DNA of 64,000 bases, from assembly GCA_949126835.1 (NCBI GenBank), contig CASBPS010000147.1, positions 227,501-291,500 of the forward strand, in the 5' to 3' direction. Below are positions 1 through 8,800 of the stretch, one piece after another. The number at the start of each line of letters is the position of its first letter. The first letter of the stretch is position 1. The notes below the pieces were generated by a model. That model had not been told where the DNA came from and ran no database searches. It saw nothing but the letters and a program-made list of their open reading frames with translations. Position numbers and translations under genes: made by a program. This stretch comes from Anisus vortex (Eukaryota; Mollusca; Gastropoda; Planorbidae).

Positions 1-215
1 AAAAGCAGATTTCTGGTTTTGGCTCCTTTTCTGGCCGTACAAAAGCAGATTTGTGGTTTTGGCTTTTCCACAATCCGTACAACGTCTTTAATAGCAGATT
101 TCTGGTTTTGGCTCCTTTTCTGGCCGTACAAAAGCAGATTTGTGGTTTTGGCTTTTCCACAATCCGTACAACGACTTGAATAGCAGATTTCTAGTTTTGG
201 CTTCTTTTCTGGCCG
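1..215. repeat. Left-edge satellite block, cut by an off-register junction
   Basis: Alternating A and B monomers at the edge of the window, closely resembling 4,200-4,410. A private variant reads CGTCTTTAATAG near 84, where other copies read CGTCTTGAATAG. The block stops at about 215, inside an A-type unit, where GGCCGT is joined directly to GTGGTAATGG. It is an arbitrary slice of an array that continues to the left. Confidence 0.8.
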
Positions 216-259
216 TGTGGTAATGGTGCTTCTGTTCTGGCCGTACAACGACTTGAATA
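183..259 (+). repeat. 77-bp fused monomer at a deletion junction
   Basis: The distance between successive GCAG heads is 77 bp, not 40, 49 or 51. The left part is a GCAGATTTCTAG unit up to GGCCGT; the right part is a type C unit entered at GTGGTAATGG. The expected ACAAGGACTTA tail, the whole GTTG unit and the head of the C unit are missing. Only GT is shared at the join. I found no other copy in the window. Confidence 0.8.
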
Positions 260-729
260 GCAGATTTGTGGTTTTGGCTTCTCTTTTCTCCGTAATACAG
301 CAGATTTGTGGTTTTGGCTTCTCTACTGGCCGTACAAAAGCAGATTTGTGGATTTAGCTTTTCCACAATCCGTACAACGACTTGAATAGCAGATTTGTGG
401 TAATGCTGCTTCTGTTCTGGCCGTACAACGACTTGAATAGCAGATTTGTGGTTTTGGCTTCTCTTTTCGCCGTAATACAGCAGATTTGTGGTTTTGGCTT
501 CTCTAATGGCCGTACAAAAGCAGATTTGTGGTTTTGGCTTCTCCAGAAACCGTACAACGACTTGAAAAGCAGATTTCTGGTTTTGGCTCCTTTTCTGGCC
601 GTACAAAAGCAGATTTGTGGTTTTGGCTTTTCCACAATCCGTACAACGTTCTGAATAGCAGATTTCTTGTTTTGGCTTCTTTTCTGGCCGTAAAACAGCA
701 GATTTGTGGTTTTGGCTTCTCCAGAAACC
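216..729. repeat. Left flank block matching 58,773-59,286
   Basis: From the 216 junction onward the order of variants matches sequence 58,557 bp to the right: TAATGGTG, CTTTTCTCCG, TAATGCTG, the CTCTAATGGCC unit and the CGTTCTGAATAG unit near 646. The match continues past 730 to about 1,290. It also matches 61.8-62.9 kb, 61,600 bp away. A private change near 350 reads GTGGATTTAGC instead of GTGGTTTTAGC. Confidence 0.75.
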
Positions 730-933
730 GTACAACGACTTGAAAAGCAGATTTCTGGTTTTGGCTCCTTTTCTGGCCGTACAAAAGCAGATTTGTGGTT
801 TTGGCTTTTCCACAATCCGTACAACGATTTGAATAGCAGATTTCTAGTTTTGGCTTCTTTTCTGGCCGTACATGGACTTAAAACGCAGATTTGTTGTTTT
901 GGCTTCTCCACAAACCGTACAACGACTTGACTA

Positions 934-984
934 GCAGATTTGTGGTAATGGTGCTTCTGTTCTGGCCGTACAACGACTTGAATA
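934..984 (+). repeat. Type C monomer, 51 bp (TAATG landmark)
   Basis: This unit replaces the usual TTTTGGCTTCT core with TAATGGTGCTTCTGTTCTGG and is 51 bp from GCAG to GCAG. It usually lies between a B unit ending ACTTGACTA and an A unit ending GTAATACA. It recurs about once per 450-720 bp module across the window. Two subtypes exist: TAATGGTG (here) and TAATGCTG (for example near 1,948 and 4,028). A 52-bp subtype reading TAATGGCTG occurs near 30,437, 58,319 and 61,362. Confidence 0.92.
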
Positions 985-1024
985 GCAGATTTGTGGTTTT
1001 GGCTTCTCTTTTCGCCGTAATACA

Positions 1025-1064
1025 GCAGATTTGTGGTTTTGGCTTCTCTACTGGCCGTACAAAA
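1025..1064 (+). repeat. Type A monomer, 40 bp (reference example)
   Basis: This example runs from one GCAG to the next and is exactly 40 bp. It opens GCAGATTTGTGG, has the central TTCTCTACTGGCC and ends CCGTACAAAA. Type A units elsewhere differ mainly in the middle (TCCTTTTCTGG, TCTCTTTTCGCC, TTCTTTTCTGG) and in the last eight bases (GTACAAAA, GTAATACA, GTAAAACA, GTAACACA). Hand count: 10 G, 8 C, 8 A, 14 T. Confidence 0.95.
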
Positions 1065-1113
1065 GCAGATTTGTGGTTTTGGCTTCTCCAGAAACCGTAC
1101 AACGACTTGAAAA
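1065..1113 (+). repeat. Type B monomer, 49 bp (reference example)
   Basis: This unit follows the type A example directly and is 49 bp. It equals type A plus exactly nine bases (AACGACTTG) between CCGTAC and the terminal AAAA. Variants of the nine bases include AACGTCTTG and AAGGACTTA. Its middle is TCTCCAGAAACC or TTTCCACAATCC instead of the pyrimidine-rich middle usual in A. A third common form has TCTCCACAAACC. Confidence 0.95.
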
Positions 1114-1331
1114 GCAGATTTCTGGTTTTGGCTCTTTTTCTGGCCGTACAAAAGCAGATTTGTGGTTTTGGCTTTTCCACAATCCGTACAACGTCTTGAA
1201 TAGCAGATTTCTTGTATTGGCTTCTTTTCTGGCCGTAAAACAGCAGATTTGTGGTTTTGGCTTCTCCAGAAACTGTACAACGACTTGAAAAGAGGATTTG
1301 TGGTTTTAGCTTCTCTTTTGGCCGTAACACA

Positions 1332-1381
1332 GCAGATTTATGGTTTTGGCTCTCTCCACAAACCGTACAACGACATGAATA
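1332..1381 (+). repeat. 50-bp monomer variant (GGCTCTCTCC)
   Basis: A B-like unit lengthened to 50 bp by reading GGCTCTCTCCACAAACC instead of GGCTTCTCCACAAACC. Its head is GCAGATTTATGG rather than GTGG, and this copy ends CGACATGAATA. It recurs in the same local context near 1,792, 6,401, 17,505, 17,625, 18,080 and later copies, so it tracks specific modules. Its length (remainder 2 when divided by 3) changes the reading-frame register set by the 40- and 49-bp units. Confidence 0.85.
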
Positions 1382-1430
1382 GCAGATTTCTAGTTTTGGC
1401 TTCTTTTCTGGCCGTACAAGGACTTAAAAA

Positions 1431-1887
1431 GCAGATTTGTTGTTTTGGCTTCTCCACAAACCGTACAACGACTTGACTAGCAGATTTGTGGTAATGGTGC
1501 TTCTGTTCTGGCAGTACAACGACTTGAATAGAAGATTTGTGGTTTTGGCTTTTCTTTTCGCCGTAATACAGCAGATTTGTGGTTTTGGCTTCTCTACTGG
1601 CCGTACAAAAGCAGATTTGTGGTTTTGGCTTCTCCAGACACCGTACAACGACTTGAAAAGCAGATTTCTGGTTTTGGCTCCTTTTCTGGCCGTACAAAAG
1701 CAGATTTGTGGTTTTAGCTTTTCCACAATCCGTACAACGACTAGAATAGCAGATTTCTTGTTTTGGCTTCTTTTCTGGCCGTAAAACAGCAGATTTATGG
1801 TTTTGGCTCTCTCCACAAACCGTACAACGACTTGAATAGCAGATTTCTAGTTTTGGCTTCTTTACTGGCCGTACAAGGACTTAAAAA
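1431..1887 (+). repeat. Tier-2 module, 457 bp
   Basis: This module starts at a GCAGATTTGTTG landmark and ends before GCAGATTTGCTG. It equals the previous 546-bp module minus 89 bp. Diagnostic bases include TGGCAGTACAACG instead of TGGCCGTACAACG near 1,510, GAAGATTTGTGG near 1,531 and CGACTAGAATAG near 1,738. These markers recur in every descendant copy (about 6,580, 11,649, 17,796, 28,364, 36,518, 38,232, 43,018, 47,990, 52,094 and 56,613). Confidence 0.8.
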
Positions 1888-2342
1888 GCAGATTTGCTGT
1901 TTTGGCTTCTCCACAAACCGTACAACGACTTGACTTGCAGATTTGTGGTAATGCTGCTTCTGTTCTGGCCGTACAACGACTTGAATAGCAGATTTGTGGT
2001 TTTGGCTTCTCTTTTCGCCGTAATACAGCAGATTTGTGGTTTTGGCTTCTCTACTGGCCGTACAAAAGCAGATTTGTAGTTTTGGCTTCTCCAGGAACCG
2101 TACAACGACTTGAAAAGCAGATTTCTGGTTTTGGCTCCTTTTCTGGCCGTACAAAAGCAGATTTGTGGTTTTGGCTTTTCCACAATCCGTACAACGTCTT
2201 GAATAGCGATTTCTGGTTTTGGCTCCTTTTCTGGCCGTACAAAAGCAGATTTGTGGTTTTGGCTTTTCCACAATCCGTACAACGACTTGAATAGCAGATT
2301 TCTAGTTTTGGCTTCTTTTCTGGCCGTACAAGGACTTAAAAC
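1888..2342 (+). repeat. Tier-2 module, 455 bp, with a 2-bp deletion
   Basis: The module runs from GCAGATTTGCTG to the next GCAGATTTGTTG. It is two bases shorter than the 457-bp module, explained by a TAGCGATTTC junction near 2,207 where other copies read TAGCAGATTTC. The deletion is repeated near 7,276 and 12,345, so it predates amplification of the 5,069-bp unit. Copy 1 also carries CCAGGAACC near 2,093 where copies 2 and 3 read CCAGAAACC. Confidence 0.8.
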
Positions 2343-4013
2343 GCAGATTTGTTGTTTTGGCTTCTCCACAAATTGTACAACGACTTGACTAACAGATTTG
2401 TGGTAATGGTGCTTCTGTTCTGGCCTTACAACGACTTGAATAGCAGATTTGTGGATTTGGCTTCTCTTTCCGCCTTAATACAGCAGATTTGTGGTTTTGG
2501 CTTCTCTACTGGACGTACAAAGGCAGATTTGTGGTTTTGGCTTCTCCAGAAACCATACGACTTGAAAAGCAGATTTCTGGTTTTGGCTCCTTTTCTGGCT
2601 GTACAAAAGCAGATTTGTGGTTTTGGCTTTTCCAAAATCCGTACAACGTCTTGAATAGCAGATTTCTTGTTTTGGCTTCTTTTGTGACCGTAAAACAGCA
2701 GATTTGTGGTTTTGGCTTCTCCAAAAACCATACAACGACTTGAATAGCAGATTTGTGGTTTTGGCTTCTCTACTGGCCGTACAAAAGTAGATTTGTGGTT
2801 TTGGCTTCTCCAGAAACCGTACACCGAATTGAAAAGCAGATTTCTGGTTTTGGCTCCTTTTCTGGCCGTACAAAAGCAGATTTGTGGTTTTGGCTTTTCC
2901 ACAATCCGTACAACGTCTTGAATAGCAGATTTCTGGTTTTGGTTCCTTTTCTGGCCGTACAAAAGCAGATTTGTGGTTTTAGCTTTTCCACAATCCGTAC
3001 AACGACTTGAATAGCAGATTTCTAGTTTTGGCTTCTTTTCTGGCCGTACAAGGACTTAAAACGCAGATTTGTTGTTTTGGCTTCTCCACAAATTGTACAA
3101 CGACTTGACTAGCAGATTTGTGGTAATGGTGCTTCTGTTCTGGCCTTACAACGACTTGAATAGCAGATTTGTGGTTTTGGCTTCTCTTTTCGCCTTAAAA
3201 CAGCAGATTTGTGGTTTTGGCTTCTCTACTGGACGTACAAAGGCAGATTTGTGGTTTTGGCTTCTCCAGAAATCGTACAACGACTTGAAAAGCAGATTTC
3301 TGGTTTTGGCTCCTTTTCTGGCCGTACAAAAGCAGATTTGTGGTTTTAGCTTTTCCACAATCCGTACAACGACTTGAATAGCAGATTTCTAGTTTTGGCT
3401 TCTTTACTGGCCGTACAAGGACTTAAAAAGCAGATTTGCTGTTTTGGCTTCTCTTTTCGCCGTAATACAGCAGATTTGTGGTTTTGGCTTCTCTACTGGC
3501 CGTACAAAAGCAGATTTGTAATTTTGGCTTCTCCAGAAACCGTACAACGACTTAAAAAGCAGATTTCTAGTTTTGGCTCCTTTTCTGGCCGTACAAAAGC
3601 AGATTTGTGGTTTTGGCTTTTCCACAATCCGTACAACGTCTTGAATAGCAGATTTCTTGTTTTGGCTTCTTTTCTGGCCGTAAAACAGCAGATTTGTGGT
3701 TTTGGTTTTTCCAAAATCCGTACAACGACTTCAATAGCAGATTTCGAGTTTTGGCTTTTTTTCATGCCGTACAAGGACTTAAAACGCAGATTTGTAGTTT
3801 TGGCTTCTCCACAAACCTTATAACGACTTGACTAGCAGATTTGTGGTAATGGTGCTTCTGTTCTGGCCGTACAACGACTTGAATAGCAGATTTGTGGTTT
3901 TGGCTTCTCTTTTCTCCGTAATACAGCAGATTTGTGGTTTTGGCTTCTCTACTGGCCGTACAAAAGCAGATTTGTGGTTTTAGCTTTTCCACAATCCGTA
4001 CAACGACTTGAAT
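1935..4013. repeat. 2,079-bp internal duplication, left member (in HOR copy 1)
   Basis: Features from about 1,935 recur 2,079 bp downstream, through the GTTG landmark (2,343 and 4,422), the 720-bp module and the AATTTTGGC unit (3,520 and 5,599). The members differ at scattered sites: CTTTCCGCC near 2,469 versus CTTTTCGCC, CCAAAATCC near 2,632 versus CCACAATCC, and the 2-bp deletion near 2,207 absent from the second. The left member also holds the TTCAATAGC / TTTCATGCC segment at 3,730-3,770. Confidence 0.8.
2343..3062 (+). repeat. Tier-2 module, 720 bp
   Basis: The module runs from GCAGATTTGTTG to the next. It is marked by GTGGATTTGG near 2,451, an AAACCATACGACTTG unit near 2,552 that lacks three bases (AAC) relative to the CCGTACAACGACTTG form, and TACACCGAATTG near 2,820. 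A sister module without the 3-bp loss is 723 bp (18,676-19,398). The length difference matches the visible deletion exactly. Confidence 0.8.
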
Positions 4014-5808
4014 AGCAGATTTGTGGTAATGCTGCTTCTGTTCTGGCCGTACAACGACTTGAATAGCAGATTTGTGGTTTTGGCTTCTCTTTTCTCCGTA
4101 ATACAGCAGATTTGTGGTTTTGGCTTCTCTAATGGCCGTACAAAAGCAGATTTGTGGTTTTGGCTTCTCCAGAAACCGTACAACGACTTGAAAAGCAGAT
4201 TTCTGGTTTTGGCTCCTTTTCTGGCCGTACAAAAGCAGATTTGTGGTTTTGGCTTTTCCACAATCCGTACAACGTCTTGAATAGCAGATTTCTGGTTTTG
4301 GCTCCTTTTCTGGCCGTACAAAAGCAGATTTGTGGTTTTGGCTTTTCCACAATCCGTACAACGACTTGAATAGCAGATTTCTAGTTTTGGCTTCTTTTCT
4401 GGCCGTACAAGGACTTAAAACGCAGATTTGTTGTTTTGGCTTCTCCACAAATTGTACAACGACTTGACTAACAGATTTGTGGTAATGGTGCTTCTGTTCT
4501 GGCCTTACAACGACTTGAATAGCAGATTTGTGGATTTGGCTTCTCTTTTCGCCTTAATACAGCAGATTTGTGGTTTTGGCTTCTCTACTGGACGTACAAA
4601 GGCAGATTTGTGGTTTTGGCTTCTCCAGAAACCATACGACTTGAAAAGCAGATTTCTGGTTTTGGCTCCTTTTCTGGCTGTACAAAAGCAGATTTGTGGT
4701 TTTGGCTTTTCCACAATCCGTACAACGTCTTGAATAGCAGATTTCTTGTTTTGGCTTCTTTTCTGACCGTAAAACAGCAGATTTGTGGTTTTGGCTTCTC
4801 CAAAAACCATACAACGACTTGAATAGCAGATTTGTGGTTTTGGCTTCTCTACTGGCCGTACAAAAGTAGATTTGTGGTTTTGGCTTCTCCAGAAACCGTA
4901 CACCGAATTGAAAAGCAGATTTCTGGTTTTGGCTCCTTTTCTGGCCGTACAAAAGCAGATTTGTGGTTTTGGCTTTTCCACAATCCGTACAACGTCTTGA
5001 ATAGCAGATTTCTGGTTTTGGTTCCTTTTCTGGCCGTACAAAAGCAGATTTGTGGTTTTAGCTTTTCCACAATCCGTACAACGACTTGAATAGCAGATTT
5101 CTAGTTTTGGCTTCTTTTCTGGCCGTACAAGGACTTAAAACGCAGATTTGTTGTTTTGGCTTCTCCACAAATTGTACAACGACTTGACTAGCAGATTTGT
5201 GGTAATGGTGCTTCTGTTCTGGCCTTACAACGACTTGAATAGCAGATTTGTGGTTTTGGCTTCTCTTTTCGCCTTAAAACAGCAGATTTGTGGTTTTGGC
5301 TTCTCTACTGGACGTACAAAGGCAGATTTGTGGTTTTGGCTTCTCCAGAAATCGTACAACGACTTGAAAAGCAGATTTCTGGTTTTGGCTCCTTTTCTGG
5401 CCGTACAAAAGCAGATTTGTGGTTTTAGCTTTTCCACAATCCGTACAACGACTTGAATAGCAGATTTCTAGTTTTGGCTTCTTTACTGGCCGTACAAGGA
5501 CTTAAAAAGCAGATTTGCTGTTTTGGCTTCTCTTTTCGCCGTAATACAGCAGATTTGTGGTTTTGGCTTCTCTACTGGCCGTACAAAAGCAGATTTGTAA
5601 TTTTGGCTTCTCCAGAAACCGTACAACGACTTAAAAAGCAGATTTCTAGTTTTGGCTCCTTTTCTGGCCGTACAAAAGCAGATTTGTGGTTTTGGCTTTT
5701 CCACAATCCGTACAACGTCTTGAATAGCAGATTTCTTGTTTTGGCTTCTTTTCTGGCCGTAAAACAGCAGATTTGTGGTTTTGGTTTTTCCAAAATCCGT
5801 ACAACGAC
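4014..5808. repeat. 2,079-bp internal duplication, right member (truncated)
   Basis: This member repeats 1,935-3,729 and ends where the next 5,069-bp unit begins: the left member reads CGACTTCAATAG and this one reads CGACTTGAAAAG at about 5,808. So 5,069 = 2,990 + 2,079 in module offsets (4,505 to 7,495 is 2,990; 2,426 to 4,505 is 2,079). The same arrangement is present in copies 2 and 3. Confidence 0.8.
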
Positions 5809-8800
5809 TTGAAAAGCAGATTTCTGGTTTTGGCTCCTTTTCTGGCCGTACAAAAGCAGATTTGTGGTTTTGGCTTTTCCACAATCCGTACAACGATTTG
5901 AATAGCAGATTTCTAGTTTTGGCTTCTTTTCTGGCCGTACATGGACTTAAAACGCAGATTTGTTGTTTTGGCTTCTCCACAAACCGTACAACGACTTGAC
6001 TAGCAGATTTGTGGTAATGGTGCTTCTGTTCTGGCCGTACAACGACTTGAATAGCAGATTTGTGGTTTTGGCTTCTCTTTTCGCCGTAATACAGCAGATT
6101 TGTGGTTTTGGCTTCTCTACTGGCCGTACAAAAGCAGATTTGTGGTTTTGGCTTCTCCAGAAACCGTACAACGACTTGAAAAGCAGATTTCTGGTTTTGG
6201 CTCTTTTTCTGGCCGTACAAAAGCAGATTTGTGGTTTTGGCTTTTCCACAATCCGTACAACGTCTTGAATAGCAGATTTCTTGTATTGGCTTCTTTTCTG
6301 GCCGTAAAACAGCAGATTTGTGGTTTTGGCTTCTCCAGAAACTGTACAACGACTTGAAAAGAGGATTTGTGGTTTTAGCTTCTCTTTTGGCCGTAACACA
6401 GCAGATTTATGGTTTTGGCTCTCTCCACAAACCGTACAACGACATGAATAGCAGATTTCTAGTTTTGGCTTCTTTTCTGGCCGTACAAGGACTTAAAAAG
6501 CAGATTTGTTGTTTTGGCTTCTCCACAAACCGTACAACGACTTGACTAGCAGATTTGTGGTAATGGTGCTTCTGTTCTGGCAGTACAACGACTTGAATAG
6601 AAGATTTGTGGTTTTGGCTTTTCTTTTCGCCGTAATACAGCAGATTTGTGGTTTTGGCTTCTCTACTGGCCGTACAAAAGCAGATTTGTGGTTTTGGCTT
6701 CTCCAGACACCGTACAACGACTTGAAAAGCAGATTTCTGGTTTTGGCTCCTTTTCTGGCCGTACAAAAGCAGATTTGTGGTTTTAGCTTTTCCACAATCC
6801 GTACAACGACTAGAATAGCAGATTTCTTGTTTTGGCTTCTTTTCTGGCCGTAAAACAGCAGATTTATGGTTTTGGCTCTCTCCACAAACCGTACAACGAC
6901 TTGAATAGCAGATTTCTAGTTTTGGCTTCTTTACTGGCCGTACAAGGACTTAAAAAGCAGATTTGCTGTTTTGGCTTCTCCACAAACTGTACAACGACTT
7001 GACTTGCAGATTTGTGGTAATGCTGCTTCTGTTCTGGCCGTACAACGACTTGAATAGCAGATTTGTGGTTTTGGCTTCTCTTTTCGCCGTAATACAGCAG
7101 ATTTGTGGTTTTGGCTTCTCTACTGGCCGTACAAAAGCAGATTTGTAGTTTTGGCTTCTCCAGAAACCGTACAACGACTTGAAAAGCAGATTTCTGGTTT
7201 TGGCTCCTTTTCTGGCCGTACAAAAGCAGATTTGTGGTTTTGGCTTTTCCACAATCCGTACAACGTCTTGAATAGCGATTTCTGGTTTTGGCTCCTTTTC
7301 TGGCCGTACAAAAGCAGATTTGTGGTTTTGGCTTTTCCACAATCCGTACAACGACTTGAATAGCAGATTTCTAGTTTTGGCTTCTTTTCTGGCCGTACAA
7401 GGACTTAAAACGCAGATTTGTTGTTTTGGCTTCTCCACAAATTGTACAACGACTTGACTAACAGATTTGTGGTAATGGTGCTTCTGTTCTGGCCTTACAA
7501 CGACTTGAATAGCAGATTTGTGGATTTGGCTTCTCTTTCCGCCTTAATACAGCAGATTTGTGGTTTTGGCTTCTCTACTGGACGTACAAAGGCAGATTTG
7601 TGGTTTTGGCTTCTCCAGAAACCATACGACTTGAAAAGCAGATTTCTGGTTTTGGCTCCTTTTCTGGCTGTACAAAAGCAGATTTGTGGTTTTGGCTTTT
7701 CCAAAATCCGTACAACGTCTTGAATAGCAGATTTCTTGTTTTGGCTTCTTTTCTGACCGTAAAACAGCAGATTTGTGGTTTTGGCTTCTCCAAAAACCAT
7801 ACAACGACTTGAATAGCAGATTTGTGGTTTTGGCTTCTCTACTGGCCGTACAAAAGTAGATTTGTGGTTTTGGCTTCTCCAGAAACCGTACACCGAATTG
7901 AAAAGCAGATTTCTGGTTTTGGCTCCTTTTCTGGCCGTACAAAAGCAGATTTGTGGTTTTGGCTTTTCCACAATCCGTACAACGTCTTGAATAGCAGATT
8001 TCTGGTTTTGGTTCCTTTTCTGGCCGTACAAAAGCAGATTTGTGGTTTTAGCTTTTCCACAATCCGTACAACGACTTGAATAGCAGATTTCTAGTTTTGG
8101 CTTCTTTTCTGGCCGTACAAGGACTTAAAACGCAGATTTGTTGTTTTGGCTTCTCCACAAATTGTACAACGACTTGACTAGCAGATTTGTGGTAATGGTG
8201 CTTCTGTTCTGGCCTTACAACGACTTGAATAGCAGATTTGTGGTTTTGGCTTCTCTTTTCGCCTTAAAACAGCAGATTTGTGGTTTTGGCTTCTCTACTG
8301 GACGTACAAAGGCAGATTTGTGGTTTTGGCTTCTCCAGAAATCGTACAACGACTTGAAAAGCAGATTTCTGGTTTTGGCTCCTTTTCTGGCCGTACAAAA
8401 GCAGATTTGTGGTTTTAGCTTTTCCACAATCCGTACAACGACTTGAATAGCAGATTTCTAGTTTTGGCTTCTTTACTGGCCGTACAAGGACTTAAAAAGC
8501 AGATTTGCTGTTTTGGCTTCTCTTTTCGCCGTAATACAGCAGATTTGTGGTTTTGGCTTCTCTACTGGCCGTACAAAAGCAGATTTGTAATTTTGGCTTC
8601 TCCAGAAACCGTACAACGACTTAAAAAGCAGATTTCTAGTTTTGGCTCCTTTTCTGGCCGTACAAAAGCAGATTTGTGGTTTTGGCTTTTCCACAATCCG
8701 TACAACGTCTTGAATAGCAGATTTCTTGTTTTGGCTTCTTTTCTGGCCGTAAAACAGCAGATTTGTGGTTTTGGTTTTTCCAAAATCCGTACAACGACTT

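Larger units (their letters stand above)
1025..1113 (+). repeat. 89-bp A+B dimer, the common local period
   Basis: One 40-bp A unit plus one 49-bp B unit makes 89 bp, and A/B alternation is frequent throughout. Length differences between otherwise identical large blocks include 178 bp (two dimers) and 267 bp (three dimers), and two early modules differ by 89 bp. The dimer therefore behaves as a unit of gain and loss. The alternation is broken locally by A-A and B-C neighbours around the 51-bp unit. Confidence 0.9.
885..1430 (+). repeat. Tier-2 module, 546 bp
   Basis: The module runs from one GCAGATTTGTTG landmark to the next. It holds 12 monomers: B, C, A, A, B, A, B, A, B, A, the 50-bp unit, then a B unit ending GGACTTAAAAA. 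The next module is 89 bp shorter, which is one dimer. The same module returns 5,069 and 10,138 bp downstream. Confidence 0.85.
730..5798. repeat. 5,069-bp higher-order repeat, copy 1
   Basis: This is the first of three head-to-tail copies. Order: modules of 546, 457, 455 and 720 bp, then a longer section containing an internal 2,079-bp tandem duplication. Copy 1 differs from copies 2 and 3 at sites I could see: AAACCGTAC near 1,918 (CTGTAC in 2 and 3), CCAGGAACC near 2,093, and TTTTGTGACC near 2,689 (TTTTCTGACC in the others). The left boundary is set where the 5,069-bp match begins and is uncertain by about one monomer. Confidence 0.88.

Noticed and set aside
382..654. Plus-strand Trp/Phe/Leu-rich open frames that look like membrane segments
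   Set aside because: The apparent hydrophobicity comes from translating GTGGTTTTGGCTTCT in one frame. They end at the TTGAATAG stop in the monomer tail and recur hundreds of times as short fragments.
985..1024. CENP-B box-like site (TTCGCCGTAATACAG in the TCTCTTTTCGCC unit)
   Set aside because: It matches TTCG and the central A of the core NTTCGNNNNANNCGGGN but has ACAG where CGGG is required, and that unit is only one of many monomer types.
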